A stretch of DNA of 64,000 nt from Microbispora rosea (GTDB taxonomy: Bacteria > Actinomycetota > Actinomycetes > Streptosporangiales > Streptosporangiaceae). Below are positions 31,775 through 40,800 of this stretch, piece after piece (positions within the stretch are counted from its first letter, which is position 1; every line of letters starts with the position of its first letter). Position numbers and translations under genes: made by a program. The notes below the pieces were generated by a model, which was not told the DNA's origin, searched no databases, and saw only the letters and a list, made by a program, of their open reading frames with translations. The DNA lies in NCBI RefSeq assembly GCF_900156315.1, contig NZ_FTNI01000031.1, positions 1 to 64,000 of the forward strand, written 5' to 3'.

Positions 31775-33178
31775 TCAGACGCGCAGGCTGCCGTCCACAC
31801 GTTGCGGCACGCCGAGGGGGTTGTCGTCGCGCAGCTCCGGCGGCAGCAGGTCCGCCGGCCAGTCCTGGTAGGCCACGGGGGTGGTCCAGCGGCCGATCGC
31901 GGCCGCGCCGACCGAGGTGTGCGCCGGGGCGGTGGAGGCGGGCCAGGGGCCGCCGTGGTGCATCGCCCAGCAGACGGCGACGCCCGTGGGCCAGCCGTTC
32001 CAGATGAGCCGCCCCGCCAGGCGGCGCAGGACCGGCACGAGATCGCGGGCCTCCTCCGGCCCGGCCGCGTGGACGGTCGCGGTCAGCGACCCGGGCAGCC
32101 GGCGCAGCACGGCGGGCAGGTCGGCGGCATCGCGGTAGCGCACGACGATCGCCGACGGACCGAAGCACTCCTCCCCCAGCTCGGGCAGCCCGTCCGCGAA
32201 CGCCTCCAGATCGGCGGCGAAGACCTGCGGGGTGATGCCGTCCACCGCGCTCCCGCCGGCCAGCAGGGTGAGCCGCTCGGCCAGCCGGCCGGACGCCCGC
32301 AGGTAGCCCTCACGGATCTTGTCGGTCAGCATGGGCCCGCCGCTGGTCGCGCCGACCGCCTCGGCGACGGCCTGCTCGAACCCGCCCTCCGCCGGGACGA
32401 ACACGAGGCCGGGGTTGGTGCAGAACTGCCCCACGCCGAGCGTCAGCGAGGCCGCGAACCCGGAGGCCACCTCGGCGGGGTCGGCCGAGGGCAGCACGAC
32501 GACCGGATTGACGCTGCCCAGCTCGCCGTAGAACGGGATGGGGTCGGGCCGCTCGTCGATCAGCTTCTGGATGGCCGTGCCGCCCGCGAGCGAGCCGGTG
32601 AAGCCGACCGCCGTGACGAGCGGGTGCTTCACCAGCGGAGCCCCCGCCTCGAACCCGTGCACGAGCCCGAGCAGGTCGGGGTCGGGCAGGGCCTGCCGTA
32701 CGACGGAGGCGGTCAGGTCGGAGGTGCGGGGATGCCCCTCGTGGGCCTTGACCACGACCGGGCAGCCGGCCGCGAGCGCCGACACCGTGTCGCCGCCGGC
32801 CACCGAGAACGCGAAGGGGAAGTTGCTGGCCGCGAAGACGGCCACGACGCCGAGCGGGTGGTTCATCCGGCGCAGATCGGGCCGCGGCGGGATGGCTCCG
32901 GGGTCGGGGTGGTCGATCACCGCCTCGACCCAGCCGCCGTCCCGCAGGACGTCGGCGAACAGCCGGAACTGGGCGGCCGTGCGGGCGATCTCGCCGCGCA
33001 GCCGCGCCTCCGGCAGCCGGGTCTCCTCCGCGGCGGCCGGCCACAGCTCCTCGGCGTGCTTGAGCAGGGCGTCGGAGACGCCTTCGAGCACGGTGGCACG
33101 CTCGGCCGGGGGCGTCGCCCGCCACGCCTCGCCCGCCGCCGCGGCCCGCTCGACCGCCGCCTGGACGGAATCGTTCAT
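31775..33178 (-). CDS. 2-Oxoglutarate semialdehyde (2,5-dioxopentanoate) dehydrogenase
   Basis: An NADP-type aldehyde dehydrogenase of the short KGSADH class (467 residues). Nucleotide-binding region ASNFPFAFSVAGGDT; general base Glu in YGELGS; nucleophile Cys in GVGQFCTNPG; terminal segment HHGGPWPAS typical of KGSADH. It oxidises the KdgD product to 2-oxoglutarate, which enters the TCA cycle. ATG 33178 has GAGG 9-12 nt upstream and is preferred; GTG 33190 in frame is possible. It follows udh with almost no gap. Confidence 0.88.
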   Translation of the reverse strand: MNDSVQAAVERAAAAGEAWRATPPAERATVLEGVSDALLKHAEELWPAAAEETRLPEARLRGEIARTAAQFRLFADVLRDGGWVEAVIDHPDPGAIPPRPDLRRMNHPLGVVAVFAASNFPFAFSVAGGDTVSALAAGCPVVVKAHEGHPRTSDLTASVVRQALPDPDLLGLVHGFEAGAPLVKHPLVTAVGFTGSLAGGTAIQKLIDERPDPIPFYGELGSVNPVVVLPSADPAEVASGFAASLTLGVGQFCTNPGLVFVPAEGGFEQAVAEAVGATSGGPMLTDKIREGYLRASGRLAERLTLLAGGSAVDGITPQVFAADLEAFADGLPELGEECFGPSAIVVRYRDAADLPAVLRRLPGSLTATVHAAGPEEARDLVPVLRRLAGRLIWNGWPTGVAVCWAMHHGGPWPASTAPAHTSVGAAAIGRWTTPVAYQDWPADLLPPELRDDNPLGVPQRVDGSLRV

Positions 33179-33191
33179 CTGGCCGGTCACC

Positions 33192-33995
33192 TCATCCCCC
33201 CGTCGTTAGGTTCTCGACGTCGTAGCGGGGACCGCAGAAGGCCCCGCCGACCAGCGAGTGCGGCGACTCCCGGGGATCGGGCTCGCCGTACTCGGCGATC
33301 AGCTTATCGGCGTACATTTCCGCGTCGTCCTTGGGCTCGTAGCCGATGGCCCGGCCCTCCTCCAGCGACCACCAGCGGCGCGTGTTGGCGGACACGCCCC
33401 ACACCACGTGGAAGCCGCCGGCCGCCAGCGACGCCTCGACCAGCCGCGCGCAGTCGTCCGGGGACAGCCAGGTCGACAGCATGCGCACGTCCCTGGGCCG
33501 CTCGAAGCACGAGCCGATGCGCAGGCAGGTCACGTGCATGCCGTAGCGGTCGTGGTAGAGCGAGCCGAGCGCCTCCTTGGTCACCTTGCTCACGCCGTAG
33601 AAGGTGTCCGGGCGCGGGAACAGGTAGTCGGGTGCCTCGTCCTCGCCGCGCGGGAAGAACCCGACCGCGTGGTTGCTGCTGGCCAGCACGACGTGGCGCA
33701 CGCCGGTCCGCCTCGCGGCCTCCAGCACCACGTAGGTGCCGTTGATGTTGATCTGAAGAATGTCCGCCCACGGCTGTTCGACGCTGTGGCCGCCCAGGTG
33801 CAGCACCGCGTCGACGCCGTCCATCGCCGCCTCCATCGCCTCGGGGTCGGTGATGTCGGCGGTCACCGCCTCCTCGCCTGGCCCGGCCTCCAGTGGGACG
33901 ACGTCGAGCAGGCGCAGCACGCGCCCCTCCCTGGCCAGCCGTGGTCGCAGCAGGGTGCCGACGCCGCCCGCCGCGCCGGTCATGAGAATTCGCAT
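33192..33995 (-). CDS. udh: Uronate dehydrogenase
   Basis: A 267-residue SDR enzyme oxidising D-galacturonate or D-glucuronate to the aldaro-lactone with NAD+. Matches to the Agrobacterium Udh pattern: Rossmann start RILMTGAAGGVG, VLHLGGHSVEQPW, LASSNHAVGFFPR, the catalytic YGVSK (Tyr/Lys), the LRIGSCFERP segment, RMLSTWLSPDD and VVWGVSANTRRWW. ATG 33995 has AGGAGG 4 nt upstream; the longer frame to 34256 runs through promoter sequence and is rejected. Transcribed together with the KGSADH gene and divergent from kdgD copy 2. Confidence 0.93.
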   Translation of the reverse strand: MRILMTGAAGGVGTLLRPRLAREGRVLRLLDVVPLEAGPGEEAVTADITDPEAMEAAMDGVDAVLHLGGHSVEQPWADILQININGTYVVLEAARRTGVRHVVLASSNHAVGFFPRGEDEAPDYLFPRPDTFYGVSKVTKEALGSLYHDRYGMHVTCLRIGSCFERPRDVRMLSTWLSPDDCARLVEASLAAGGFHVVWGVSANTRRWWSLEEGRAIGYEPKDDAEMYADKLIAEYGEPDPRESPHSLVGGAFCGPRYDVENLTTGG

Positions 33996-34144
33996 GTGCC
34001 TCCTGTCGGGTCGGCCCTGCATGGAGCGCGACCCCGGGGTGGGGAATCGGGTGCCCGCGCCGGTGCGCGGCGCTCCGTGAGCGTCCAAGCGACGTACGGA
34101 CCGTGTCAATGCCGAACGGCGCCAGTCTCGCAGCAACCCCAATC

Positions 34145-34171
34145 GTTCACAAGTACGGGCATAGTTCACAA
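34145..34171. promoter_or_regulatory. Direct repeat GTTCACAA, udh/kdgD divergent promoter
   Basis: GTTCACAA at 34145-34152 and 34164-34171, 19 bp apart. The same octamer occurs in operator box 2 of the importer promoter (28651-28658), suggesting one regulator for both. The whole 33996-34449 stretch holds only regulatory sequence. Confidence 0.5.
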
Positions 34172-34191
34172 ATCTGACCCGAGATCTCTTC

Positions 34192-34220
34192 TTGACGCAA
34201 CTGATGTCAATTTCTACGGT
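34192..34220 (+). promoter_or_regulatory. Promoter-like -35/-10 pair (distal) for kdgD copy 2
   Basis: TTGACG - 17 bp - TACGGT, a good match to the housekeeping sigma consensus in actinobacteria, 230 bp upstream of the start. TTGAC...GTCAA within it forms a small dyad. Confidence 0.45.
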
Positions 34221-34364
34221 CTTGCTAGCAAGGACACACAATTGCGGGCCCCACACTCACCCTCGGCACTCGCCCCGCCGGCGGCCCTCGACCATGACAC
34301 TCCCGGCCTTCCGGCGGCAGCTCATGCGGGGGCTGACCAGCGGTGCGGCCACGGGCGGACGAAG

Positions 34365-34394
34365 TTGACTTTCGTCGGATCACCCGGCTAGCTT
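34365..34394 (+). promoter_or_regulatory. Promoter-like -35/-10 pair (proximal) for kdgD copy 2
   Basis: TTGACT - 18 bp - TAGCTT, placing the transcription start near 34401, just before the 18-bp palindrome and the GAGGGGG ribosome binding site. Confidence 0.5.
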
Positions 34395-34415
34395 CGTGAA
34401 CATATTGAAGAACTT

Positions 34416-34433
34416 TGTCCATATATATGGACA
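34416..34433. promoter_or_regulatory. 18-bp perfect palindrome, probable operator
   Basis: TGTCCATATATATGGACA lies in the leader just after the proximal promoter and 17 bp before the kdgD start codon. AT-rich centre and position suit a GntR- or LacI-type repressor blocking transcription. Confidence 0.65.
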
Positions 34434-34449
34434 GCGAGGGGGTGGGCGG

Positions 34450-35352
34450 ATGCATCTCGACGGCGTTCTCTTCTTTCCGGTCACACCGTTCGGCGCGGAC
34501 GGTGAGCTGGCCGAGGACGTGCTGGCCAAGCACGTGAACCGAGGGGTGACCGAGGGCGCGGGCGGGGTGTTCGCCGCCTGCGGCACCGGCGAGTTCAACG
34601 CCCTGGGCATCGACGAGTACGCGCGGGTGGTGCGGATCGCGGTCGAGTCGGCGGGCGGGCGGGTTCCCGTCCTGTCCGGCGCCGGCGGTCCGCTCCCGTT
34701 CGCCCGCGAGTGCGCGCGCAGGGCCGCCGACGCGGGCGCCGACGGCCTGCTGCTGCTGCCGCCCTACCTGGTCAGCGCCCCCGCCGAGGGGCTGGTCCGC
34801 TACGTCCGCGAGGTCGCGGCGTCCTCCGACCTGCCGATCATCGTCTACCAGCGGGCCAACGCCCGCTTCACCCCCGCCGCCGCGGTGGCGCTGACCGAGA
34901 TCCCCAACGTCGTGGGGTTCAAGGACGGCCTGGGCGACATCGACGCCATGCAGCGGATCGTGCTCGCCGTCAGGGAGGCGACCGACCGTGACTTCACCTT
35001 CTTCAACGGGCTGCCGACGGCCGAGATGACCGTGCCCGCCTACCGGGGGATCGGCGTGAGCCTGTACTCCTCCGCCGTGTTCTGCTTCCTCCCCGAGGTG
35101 GCGCTGGCCTTCCACAAGGCCGTGACCGCGGGGGACGACGACCTCGTGCGGCGCCTGCTCGCCGGCTTCTACCGCCCCCTGGTCGAGCTGCGCGACCTCG
35201 TGCCCGGCTACGCCGTCTCGCTCGTCAAGGCGGGCGTCACGCTGCGCGGCCTCGACGTGGGCCGGGTGCGCCCGCCGCTGGTCGACGCGGCCCCCGAGCA
35301 CGTGGCCCGGCTGGAGCGGCTGATCGCGGCCGGTCTGGAGATCGTGGGATGA
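34450..35352 (+). CDS. kdgD: 5-Dehydro-4-deoxyglucarate dehydratase, copy 2
   Basis: A 300-residue paralogue of the enzyme at 28830 with the same hallmarks: GVLFFPVTPFG, CGTGEFNALG, LPPYLVSAP, VYQRAN (Tyr), GFKDGLGD (Lys), NGLPTAEM, YSSAVFCF and PGYAVSLVKAGVTLRGLDVG. ATG 34450 with GAGGGGG 9 nt upstream; in-frame upstream codons lie inside the promoter. The stop overlaps gudD (ATGA), so glucarate dehydratase and KdgD are made together, giving consecutive pathway steps. Why two copies are kept is unclear; different induction is suggested by their different promoter elements. Confidence 0.92.
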   Translation: MHLDGVLFFPVTPFGADGELAEDVLAKHVNRGVTEGAGGVFAACGTGEFNALGIDEYARVVRIAVESAGGRVPVLSGAGGPLPFARECARRAADAGADGLLLLPPYLVSAPAEGLVRYVREVAASSDLPIIVYQRANARFTPAAAVALTEIPNVVGFKDGLGDIDAMQRIVLAVREATDRDFTFFNGLPTAEMTVPAYRGIGVSLYSSAVFCFLPEVALAFHKAVTAGDDDLVRRLLAGFYRPLVELRDLVPGYAVSLVKAGVTLRGLDVGRVRPPLVDAAPEHVARLERLIAAGLEIVG

Positions 35353-36623
35353 GGATTCGCGAGATCAACGTCACGCCGGTCGCCTTCCGCGACCCGCCGC
35401 TGCTCAACGCCGCCGGCGTCCACGAGCCGTGGGCGCTGCGCACGGTCGTCGAGGTCGTCACCGACGAGGGACTGACCGGCCTCGGGGAGACCTACGGCGA
35501 CCTCGACCACCTCGTGCGGGTGCGTGCCGCCGCCGAGGCCCTGATCGGCCACGACGTCTACGGCCACAACGCGATGTACGCCACCGTGGCCGGCCTCGTC
35601 GGGGCCGACGTCGTCACCGACCTGCACGGCCTGACCGGCACCTCCTCCCGGGCCAAGACCGTCGACCGGATCTTCTCCCCCTTCGAGGTGGCGTGCCTGG
35701 ACATCCGCGGAAAGGCGGTGGGCCGGCCCGTCGTGGACCTGCTCGGCGGCAGGGTGCGCGACGCCGTGCCGTACAGCGCCTACCTGTTCTACAAGTGGGC
35801 GGGCCACCCGGGCGCGCCGGAGGACGGGTTCGGCGCCGCACTCGACCCCGAGGGGGTGGTCGAGCAGGCCCGGCTGCTGATCGGCCGGTACGGCTTCCGC
35901 TCGATCAAGCTCAAGGGCGGGGTGTTCCCGCCCGAGCAGGAGGTCGAGGCGATCCATGCGCTGCGTGAGGCGTTCCCCGAGCACCCGCTGCGCCTCGACC
36001 CCAACGCCGTCTGGAGCGTGGAGACCTCGATCCGGGTGGGCCGCGAGCTCGACGGCGTGCTGGAATACCTGGAGGACCCGGCCGAGGGCATCGAGGCCAT
36101 GGCGCGGGTCGCCGCCGAGGTGCCCATGCCGCTCGCCACGAACATGTGCGTGGTGACCCCCGAGCACCTGCCCGAGGCCGTCCGGCGCAACGCCATCGGG
36201 GTGCTGCTGACCGATCACCACTATTGGGGCGGTCTGGTCCGCTCGGCGCACATCGCCACGCTGTGCGAGACCTTCGGCATCGAGCTGTCCATGCACAGCA
36301 ACTCCCACCTCGGGATCAGCCTCGCCGCGATGACCCACCTGGCCGCCGCCACCCCGTCGGTCACCCACGCCTGCGACACCCACACGCCCTGGCAGGACGG
36401 CCAGGACGTGGTCGTCCCATCGTCGGGCGGTGAAGGCGCCCTGCGGTTCGTGGACGGGGCGGTCCCGGTGCCGGACGGCCCGGGGCTCGGAGTGGAACTC
36501 GACCGCGACGCCCTCGCAATCATGAACGAGCAGTATGAGAAGTGCGGGGTCCGCTCCCGCGACGACACGACGTACATGCGGTCCGTCGACCCGTCCTTCT
36601 CCGCTCGGAGGCCACGCTGGTGA
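35349..36623 (+). CDS. gudD: Glucarate dehydratase
   Basis: A 424-residue enolase-superfamily dehydratase converting D-glucarate (or L-idarate) to 5-dehydro-4-deoxyglucarate. GudD landmarks: INVTPVAFRDPPLLNAAGVH, SIKLKGGV (catalytic Lys), LDPNAVW (metal Asp/Asn), YLEDPAEG (metal Glu), TNMCV, LLTDHHYWGG, and MHSNSHLGISLA with the active-site His. The length matches the family. ATG overlaps the kdgD stop, and its own stop overlaps the next gene (GTGA), so three genes form a tight operon. It feeds KdgD and then the semialdehyde dehydrogenase. Confidence 0.94.
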   Translation: MRIREINVTPVAFRDPPLLNAAGVHEPWALRTVVEVVTDEGLTGLGETYGDLDHLVRVRAAAEALIGHDVYGHNAMYATVAGLVGADVVTDLHGLTGTSSRAKTVDRIFSPFEVACLDIRGKAVGRPVVDLLGGRVRDAVPYSAYLFYKWAGHPGAPEDGFGAALDPEGVVEQARLLIGRYGFRSIKLKGGVFPPEQEVEAIHALREAFPEHPLRLDPNAVWSVETSIRVGRELDGVLEYLEDPAEGIEAMARVAAEVPMPLATNMCVVTPEHLPEAVRRNAIGVLLTDHHYWGGLVRSAHIATLCETFGIELSMHSNSHLGISLAAMTHLAAATPSVTHACDTHTPWQDGQDVVVPSSGGEGALRFVDGAVPVPDGPGLGVELDRDALAIMNEQYEKCGVRSRDDTTYMRSVDPSFSARRPRW

Positions 36624-37741
36624 ACGTCATCTACGCCTACCCCTGGGACATCGTCGGCGATCCCGGCGCCGCCGCACGCCTCAAGGCGCTCGGCGTCGAC
36701 GCGGTGGCGCTCGCCGCCTCCTACCACACCACCCGCGCCGCGACCCCTTTTCATCCGGCGCACCGGCTGGTCGACGCACGGCACGCGGCCTGCTACGTGC
36801 CCGTACGCGAGGAGGCGTGGAAGGGCTCACGGCTCGTGCCCGGCACGCCGTCGTGGATGGACTCCCCCGACCCGTTCGGGGAGGCGAGGGACGCCCTGCG
36901 CGCCGCCGGCCTGCCGGTCCAGGCGTGGACCGTGCTGACCCACAACACGAGGCTCGGCTCGGCCAACCCCGACCTGGTCGTCACCAACGCCTTCGGCGAG
37001 CTCTACCCGTACGCGCTGTGCCCGGCGGCGGCCGACGTGCGCGACTACTGCCGCACGCTGGTCCACGAGGTCGTCGAGGCGGGCGACCCCGACGCGCTGA
37101 TCCTGGAGGCGTGCGGCGCGCTCGGCTTCCGGCACGGCGGCCACCACGAGAAGACCGACGGCGCGGACTGGTCGCCCGCGCAGATCGCGCTGCTGTCCCT
37201 GTGCTTCTGCGCGGCCTGCGCACGCCGCTACGAGGCGGCCGGGCTCGACGTCGCCGAGGTCCGCGCCCGGGTGCGGGCGGGCGTCGACGGCGCGCCGGGC
37301 TCGGTCGAGGACGCGCTCGGCGACCTGGCCGGAGCGCTGCGCGACCTGCGCACCGGGCTCGCGGGCGAACTGCGCGACCTGCTGCTGGCCGAGGCCAGGG
37401 CGGTGCGGCCCGGCCTGAGGATCGCCCTGCACGCCAGCGCCGACCCGTGGGCGACCGGCCCGTTCGCGACCGTGCCCGAGGGGGTGGACGTCGACCTGCT
37501 CGTCGGCAACTGCTGGAACTCCCCCGAGGTGGACGAGGCCGGGCTGCGCGCCCTGAGCCGGCTCGGTCCCCGGGTGGGCGCGTACGTGCTGGCCCTGCCC
37601 CCGCGCCCGGCGGACGGCGCGGCGTTGTCGTTCCTGGCCGAGGCCTACACGGCCGCCGGCGCCGCCGAGATCCACTGGTATCACGGCGGCCTCGCCTCAG
37701 CCGCCCGGCTGAGGGCCGTCACGGAGGCCGTCCGCCGCTGA
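36620..37741 (+). CDS. Uncharacterised protein of the uronate operon
   Basis: A 373-residue protein translationally coupled to gudD (GTGA). I do not recognise the family. It has no signal peptide or membrane helix. The start VNVIYAYPWDIVGDPGAAARLKALGVDAVALAASYHTTR, with repeated beta-alpha spacing and scattered conserved-looking acids (ALILEACGALG, VDLLVGNCWNS, AAEIHWYHGGL), resembles a TIM-barrel glycosidase-like fold. Two CxxC-like cysteines (CFCAAC) occur mid-protein. Its position argues for a role in uronate/aldarate or oligogalacturonide metabolism, but no reaction can be named. Followed by 90 bp of promoter for the SARP gene. Confidence 0.7.
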   Translation: MNVIYAYPWDIVGDPGAAARLKALGVDAVALAASYHTTRAATPFHPAHRLVDARHAACYVPVREEAWKGSRLVPGTPSWMDSPDPFGEARDALRAAGLPVQAWTVLTHNTRLGSANPDLVVTNAFGELYPYALCPAAADVRDYCRTLVHEVVEAGDPDALILEACGALGFRHGGHHEKTDGADWSPAQIALLSLCFCAACARRYEAAGLDVAEVRARVRAGVDGAPGSVEDALGDLAGALRDLRTGLAGELRDLLLAEARAVRPGLRIALHASADPWATGPFATVPEGVDVDLLVGNCWNSPEVDEAGLRALSRLGPRVGAYVLALPPRPADGAALSFLAEAYTAAGAAEIHWYHGGLASAARLRAVTEAVRR

Positions 37742-37762
37742 GCACACCGCTCCGCACCGGCT

Positions 37763-37789
37763 TCACACCACACGCCACTCACACCACAC
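37763..37789. promoter_or_regulatory. Direct repeats TCACACCACAC upstream of the SARP gene
   Basis: Two exact 11-bp copies, 16 bp apart, followed by a degenerate TCCACACA near 37795. They lie just upstream of the -10 box at 37819-37824. SARP proteins bind such direct repeats next to the -35 region, so autoregulation is plausible. Confidence 0.45.
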
Positions 37790-37818
37790 ACCGCTCCACA
37801 CAGCGCCGCACGATGCGG

Positions 37819-37824
37819 GACAAT
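37819..37824 (+). promoter_or_regulatory. -10 element of a leaderless SARP transcript
   Basis: GACAAT ends 7 nt before the ATG at 37832, matching the leaderless spacing seen at the Rrf2 and dapA genes. Confidence 0.45.
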
Positions 37825-37831
37825 CATGGGC

Positions 37832-40800
37832 ATGCGGTTCGGCATCCTCGGCCCGACGGAGGCGCGGCCCGGCGGCGACCGTACGGTCCCGGTCGGCGGG
37901 CCGGGCCTGCGGGCGCTGCTCGGCCTGCTGCTCCTCAACGCGGGGCGGGTCGTCACCATCGACCGCCTGATCGACGGCCTCTACGGCGCCGAGCCGCCCG
38001 CCGGGGCGACCAACGCCCTGCAGGCCCAGGTGTCGCGGCTGCGCCAGCACCTCGCCAGCCTTGGCGACCTGGGCGACCTGATCGTACGGGAACCGGCCGG
38101 CTACCGGCTCGCGGTGGACCCGGAGGACGTGGACGCGCCGCGCTTCGAACGGCTGGCGGCCGAGGGACGGCGCGCGCTCGACGCGGGCGACCCCGCCCGG
38201 GCCGCCGGCCTGCTCGACCAGGCCCTCGCGCTGTGGCGCGGCCCGGCGCTCGCGGACGTGCCCGACGCGCCGTTCGCGCCCGCCCAGACGGCCCGGCTGG
38301 AGGAGCTGCGCCTGTCGGCGGCCGAGGACCTCGCCGAGGCGTGCCTCTCCCTCGGGCGGCACCGCGACCTGCTGCCCGAGCTGCAGGAACGGGTCGCGGC
38401 GCACCCGCTGCGGGAGCGCTCGCGCGGGCAGCTCATGCGCGCGCTGTACGCGGCGGGCCGCCCCGCTGAGGCACTGGCCGTCTACGACGACGCCCGGCGG
38501 GTCCTCGCCGACGAACTGGGCGCCGACCCGTCGGCCGAGCTGGCTGCGATCCACCTCGCGGTGCTGCGCTCCGATCCGTCCCTCGCTCCCGCCTCCGCCG
38601 CGCCCGGCGGACGGCCCGTCCCGCTCACCTCCCTCGTGGGCCGCGACGACGAGCTGGAGCGCATCGGCGCGCTGCTCGCCGAGGCGCGGCTGGTGACGCT
38701 CACCGGCCCGGGCGGCACCGGGAAGACCCGGCTGGCGGTCGAGGCGGCCGCCCGGTGGCCGGGCGAGGTCTGCCTCGTGGAACTGGCCCCGCTCACCGAC
38801 GGCGCCGACGTGCCGCAGGCCGTGCTCGGCGCGCTCGGGCTGCGCGAGACCGCCGTGGCCATCCCCGTTCCCGGGACGCGGCAGGGCGCCGCCGATCCCG
38901 TCGCCCGCCTGGTGTCCGCCCTCACGCTGCGGCCGGTGCTGCTCGTGCTCGACAACTGCGAGCACGTCGTGGACGAGGCCGCCCGGCTCGCCGACCGGCT
39001 GCTCGCGGCGTGCCCCGCCCTGCGCGTGCTGGCCACGGGCCGGGAGGCGCTCGGGATCACCGGCGAGCGCCTGTGCCCGGTCCCCCCGCTGCGGGTCCCA
39101 CCGCCCGGCAGTGAGCCCGCCGTCGAGGACGCGCTCGCCTATCCGGCCGTACGGCTGTTCGCCGAACGGGCGGCCGCCGTACGGCCCGGCATCGTCTTCG
39201 GCCCCGGCGACATCGAGCACGTGCTGCGGATCTGCCGGGCGCTGGACGGGCTGCCGCTCGCCGTCGAGCTGGCCGCCGCGCGGCTGCGCTCGCTGCCTCT
39301 GGCTCAGATCGCGGCCCGGCTGGGCAGCGACGACGGCGACCCCGCGGCGGAGGGCGACGCCCCGCGCTTCGCGCTGCTGTCGCGCGGCAGCCGTACGGCG
39401 CAGCCGCGCCACCGGACGCTGCGCGCGGTCGTCGAGTGGAGCTGGGACCTGCTCGACGAGCCGGAGCGCGCGCTCGCGCGACGCCTGACGGTCTTCGCGG
39501 GCGGCGCGACGCTGGAGGCGGCCGAACGGGTGTGCGGCCTGCCCGACACCGACGGCGTGCTCGCCTCCCTGGTGGACAAGTCCCTCGTCGAGGTGGTGGA
39601 CGACCGCTACCGGATGCTGGCGACGATCCGGGCGTTCTGCGCCGAACGGCTCGCCGAGGCCGGCGAGAGCGAGGCCACGCGGCAGGCCCACCTCGCGCAC
39701 CTGCTCGACCTGGCCGTGACGGCCGACCCGCACCTGCGCGGGCCCGGCCAGATCGAGTGGCTGCGCCGGCTGGACGGCGAGCGCGACAACCTGCAGGCCG
39801 CGCTGCGCCGCGCCGTACGCGCGGGTGACGTGCCGCCCGCGCTGCGGCTGCTGTCGGCCACGGCCGGCTACTGGCTGCTGCGCGGGCTGCGCGGCGAGGC
39901 CGCCCGGCTGGCCGCCGAACTGCTGGTCGGAGCCGGCGCCACACCACCGGAGGGGCTGGAGGAGGAGCACGTCGTGTGCGCCTGCCTCGTCGCCTGGGGC
40001 GGGACGAGCGGCCCCGTCGTCGACGCGCTGGTGGCCGCGGCCGCCCGCCGGACCTACACGCTGCCCATGCCGCCCCGCCAGCCGTTCCTCCTCGTGCTGC
40101 ACGCGATGATCAGCGGTCCTCCCGCCAGGGAGGAGCTTCACCGGCTGGAGGACCTGTTCCGGGCGCTCGACCGCGACTCGTGGACGCGGATACTCAGCCG
40201 GTTCAGCCTCTCCTATCTCAAGACGTTCGACGGCCGGCTCGACGAGGCCGAGCAGGAGCTCACCGGCGCGCTCCGGGACGCCCGCGCCACCGGGGACGTG
40301 TGGCTCCGGGTGATGGTGTTGTCCGCGATGGCGGACGTCGCCGACCGGCGGGGACATCTCGAACGGGTCGAGGCGCTGACCAACGAGGCGCTCGACCTGG
40401 CCGAGCGGCTGGGCGCTACGGCGGACCTCGCCGAGACCCTCTGCCGGCGCGCCTGGGCCCGGATGCGTTCCGGAGACACGGACTCCGCGAGGGCCGACTT
40501 CGAGCGGGCCGCCGAGCTGTCCCGGCGTACGGGCGCCCCGGAGACCCTCGCGACGGCGCTCCTCGGGCTCGGCGAGCTCGCCCGGCTCGGCGGTGACCTG
40601 CCCGAGGCCCGGCGGTGGTACGAGACGGCCCTGGCGGAATGCACGGCCGAGTGGTTCAACGCCGAGGAGACGCGCTCGCACGTCTACCTCGCGCTCGGCT
40701 GGGCCGCGCAGATGTCGGGCGAGGCCGCCGAGGCACTGGCGTGGCACCGCCGTGCCCTCACCACCGGCCTCGGCACCCGCAGCCTCACCATGAGCGCCGC

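Noticed and set aside
33996-34256. N-terminal extension of udh to 34256
   Set aside because: The extra 87 residues have no SDR similarity and lie within the divergent promoter; ATG 33995 has a strong RBS and the Rossmann motif follows directly.
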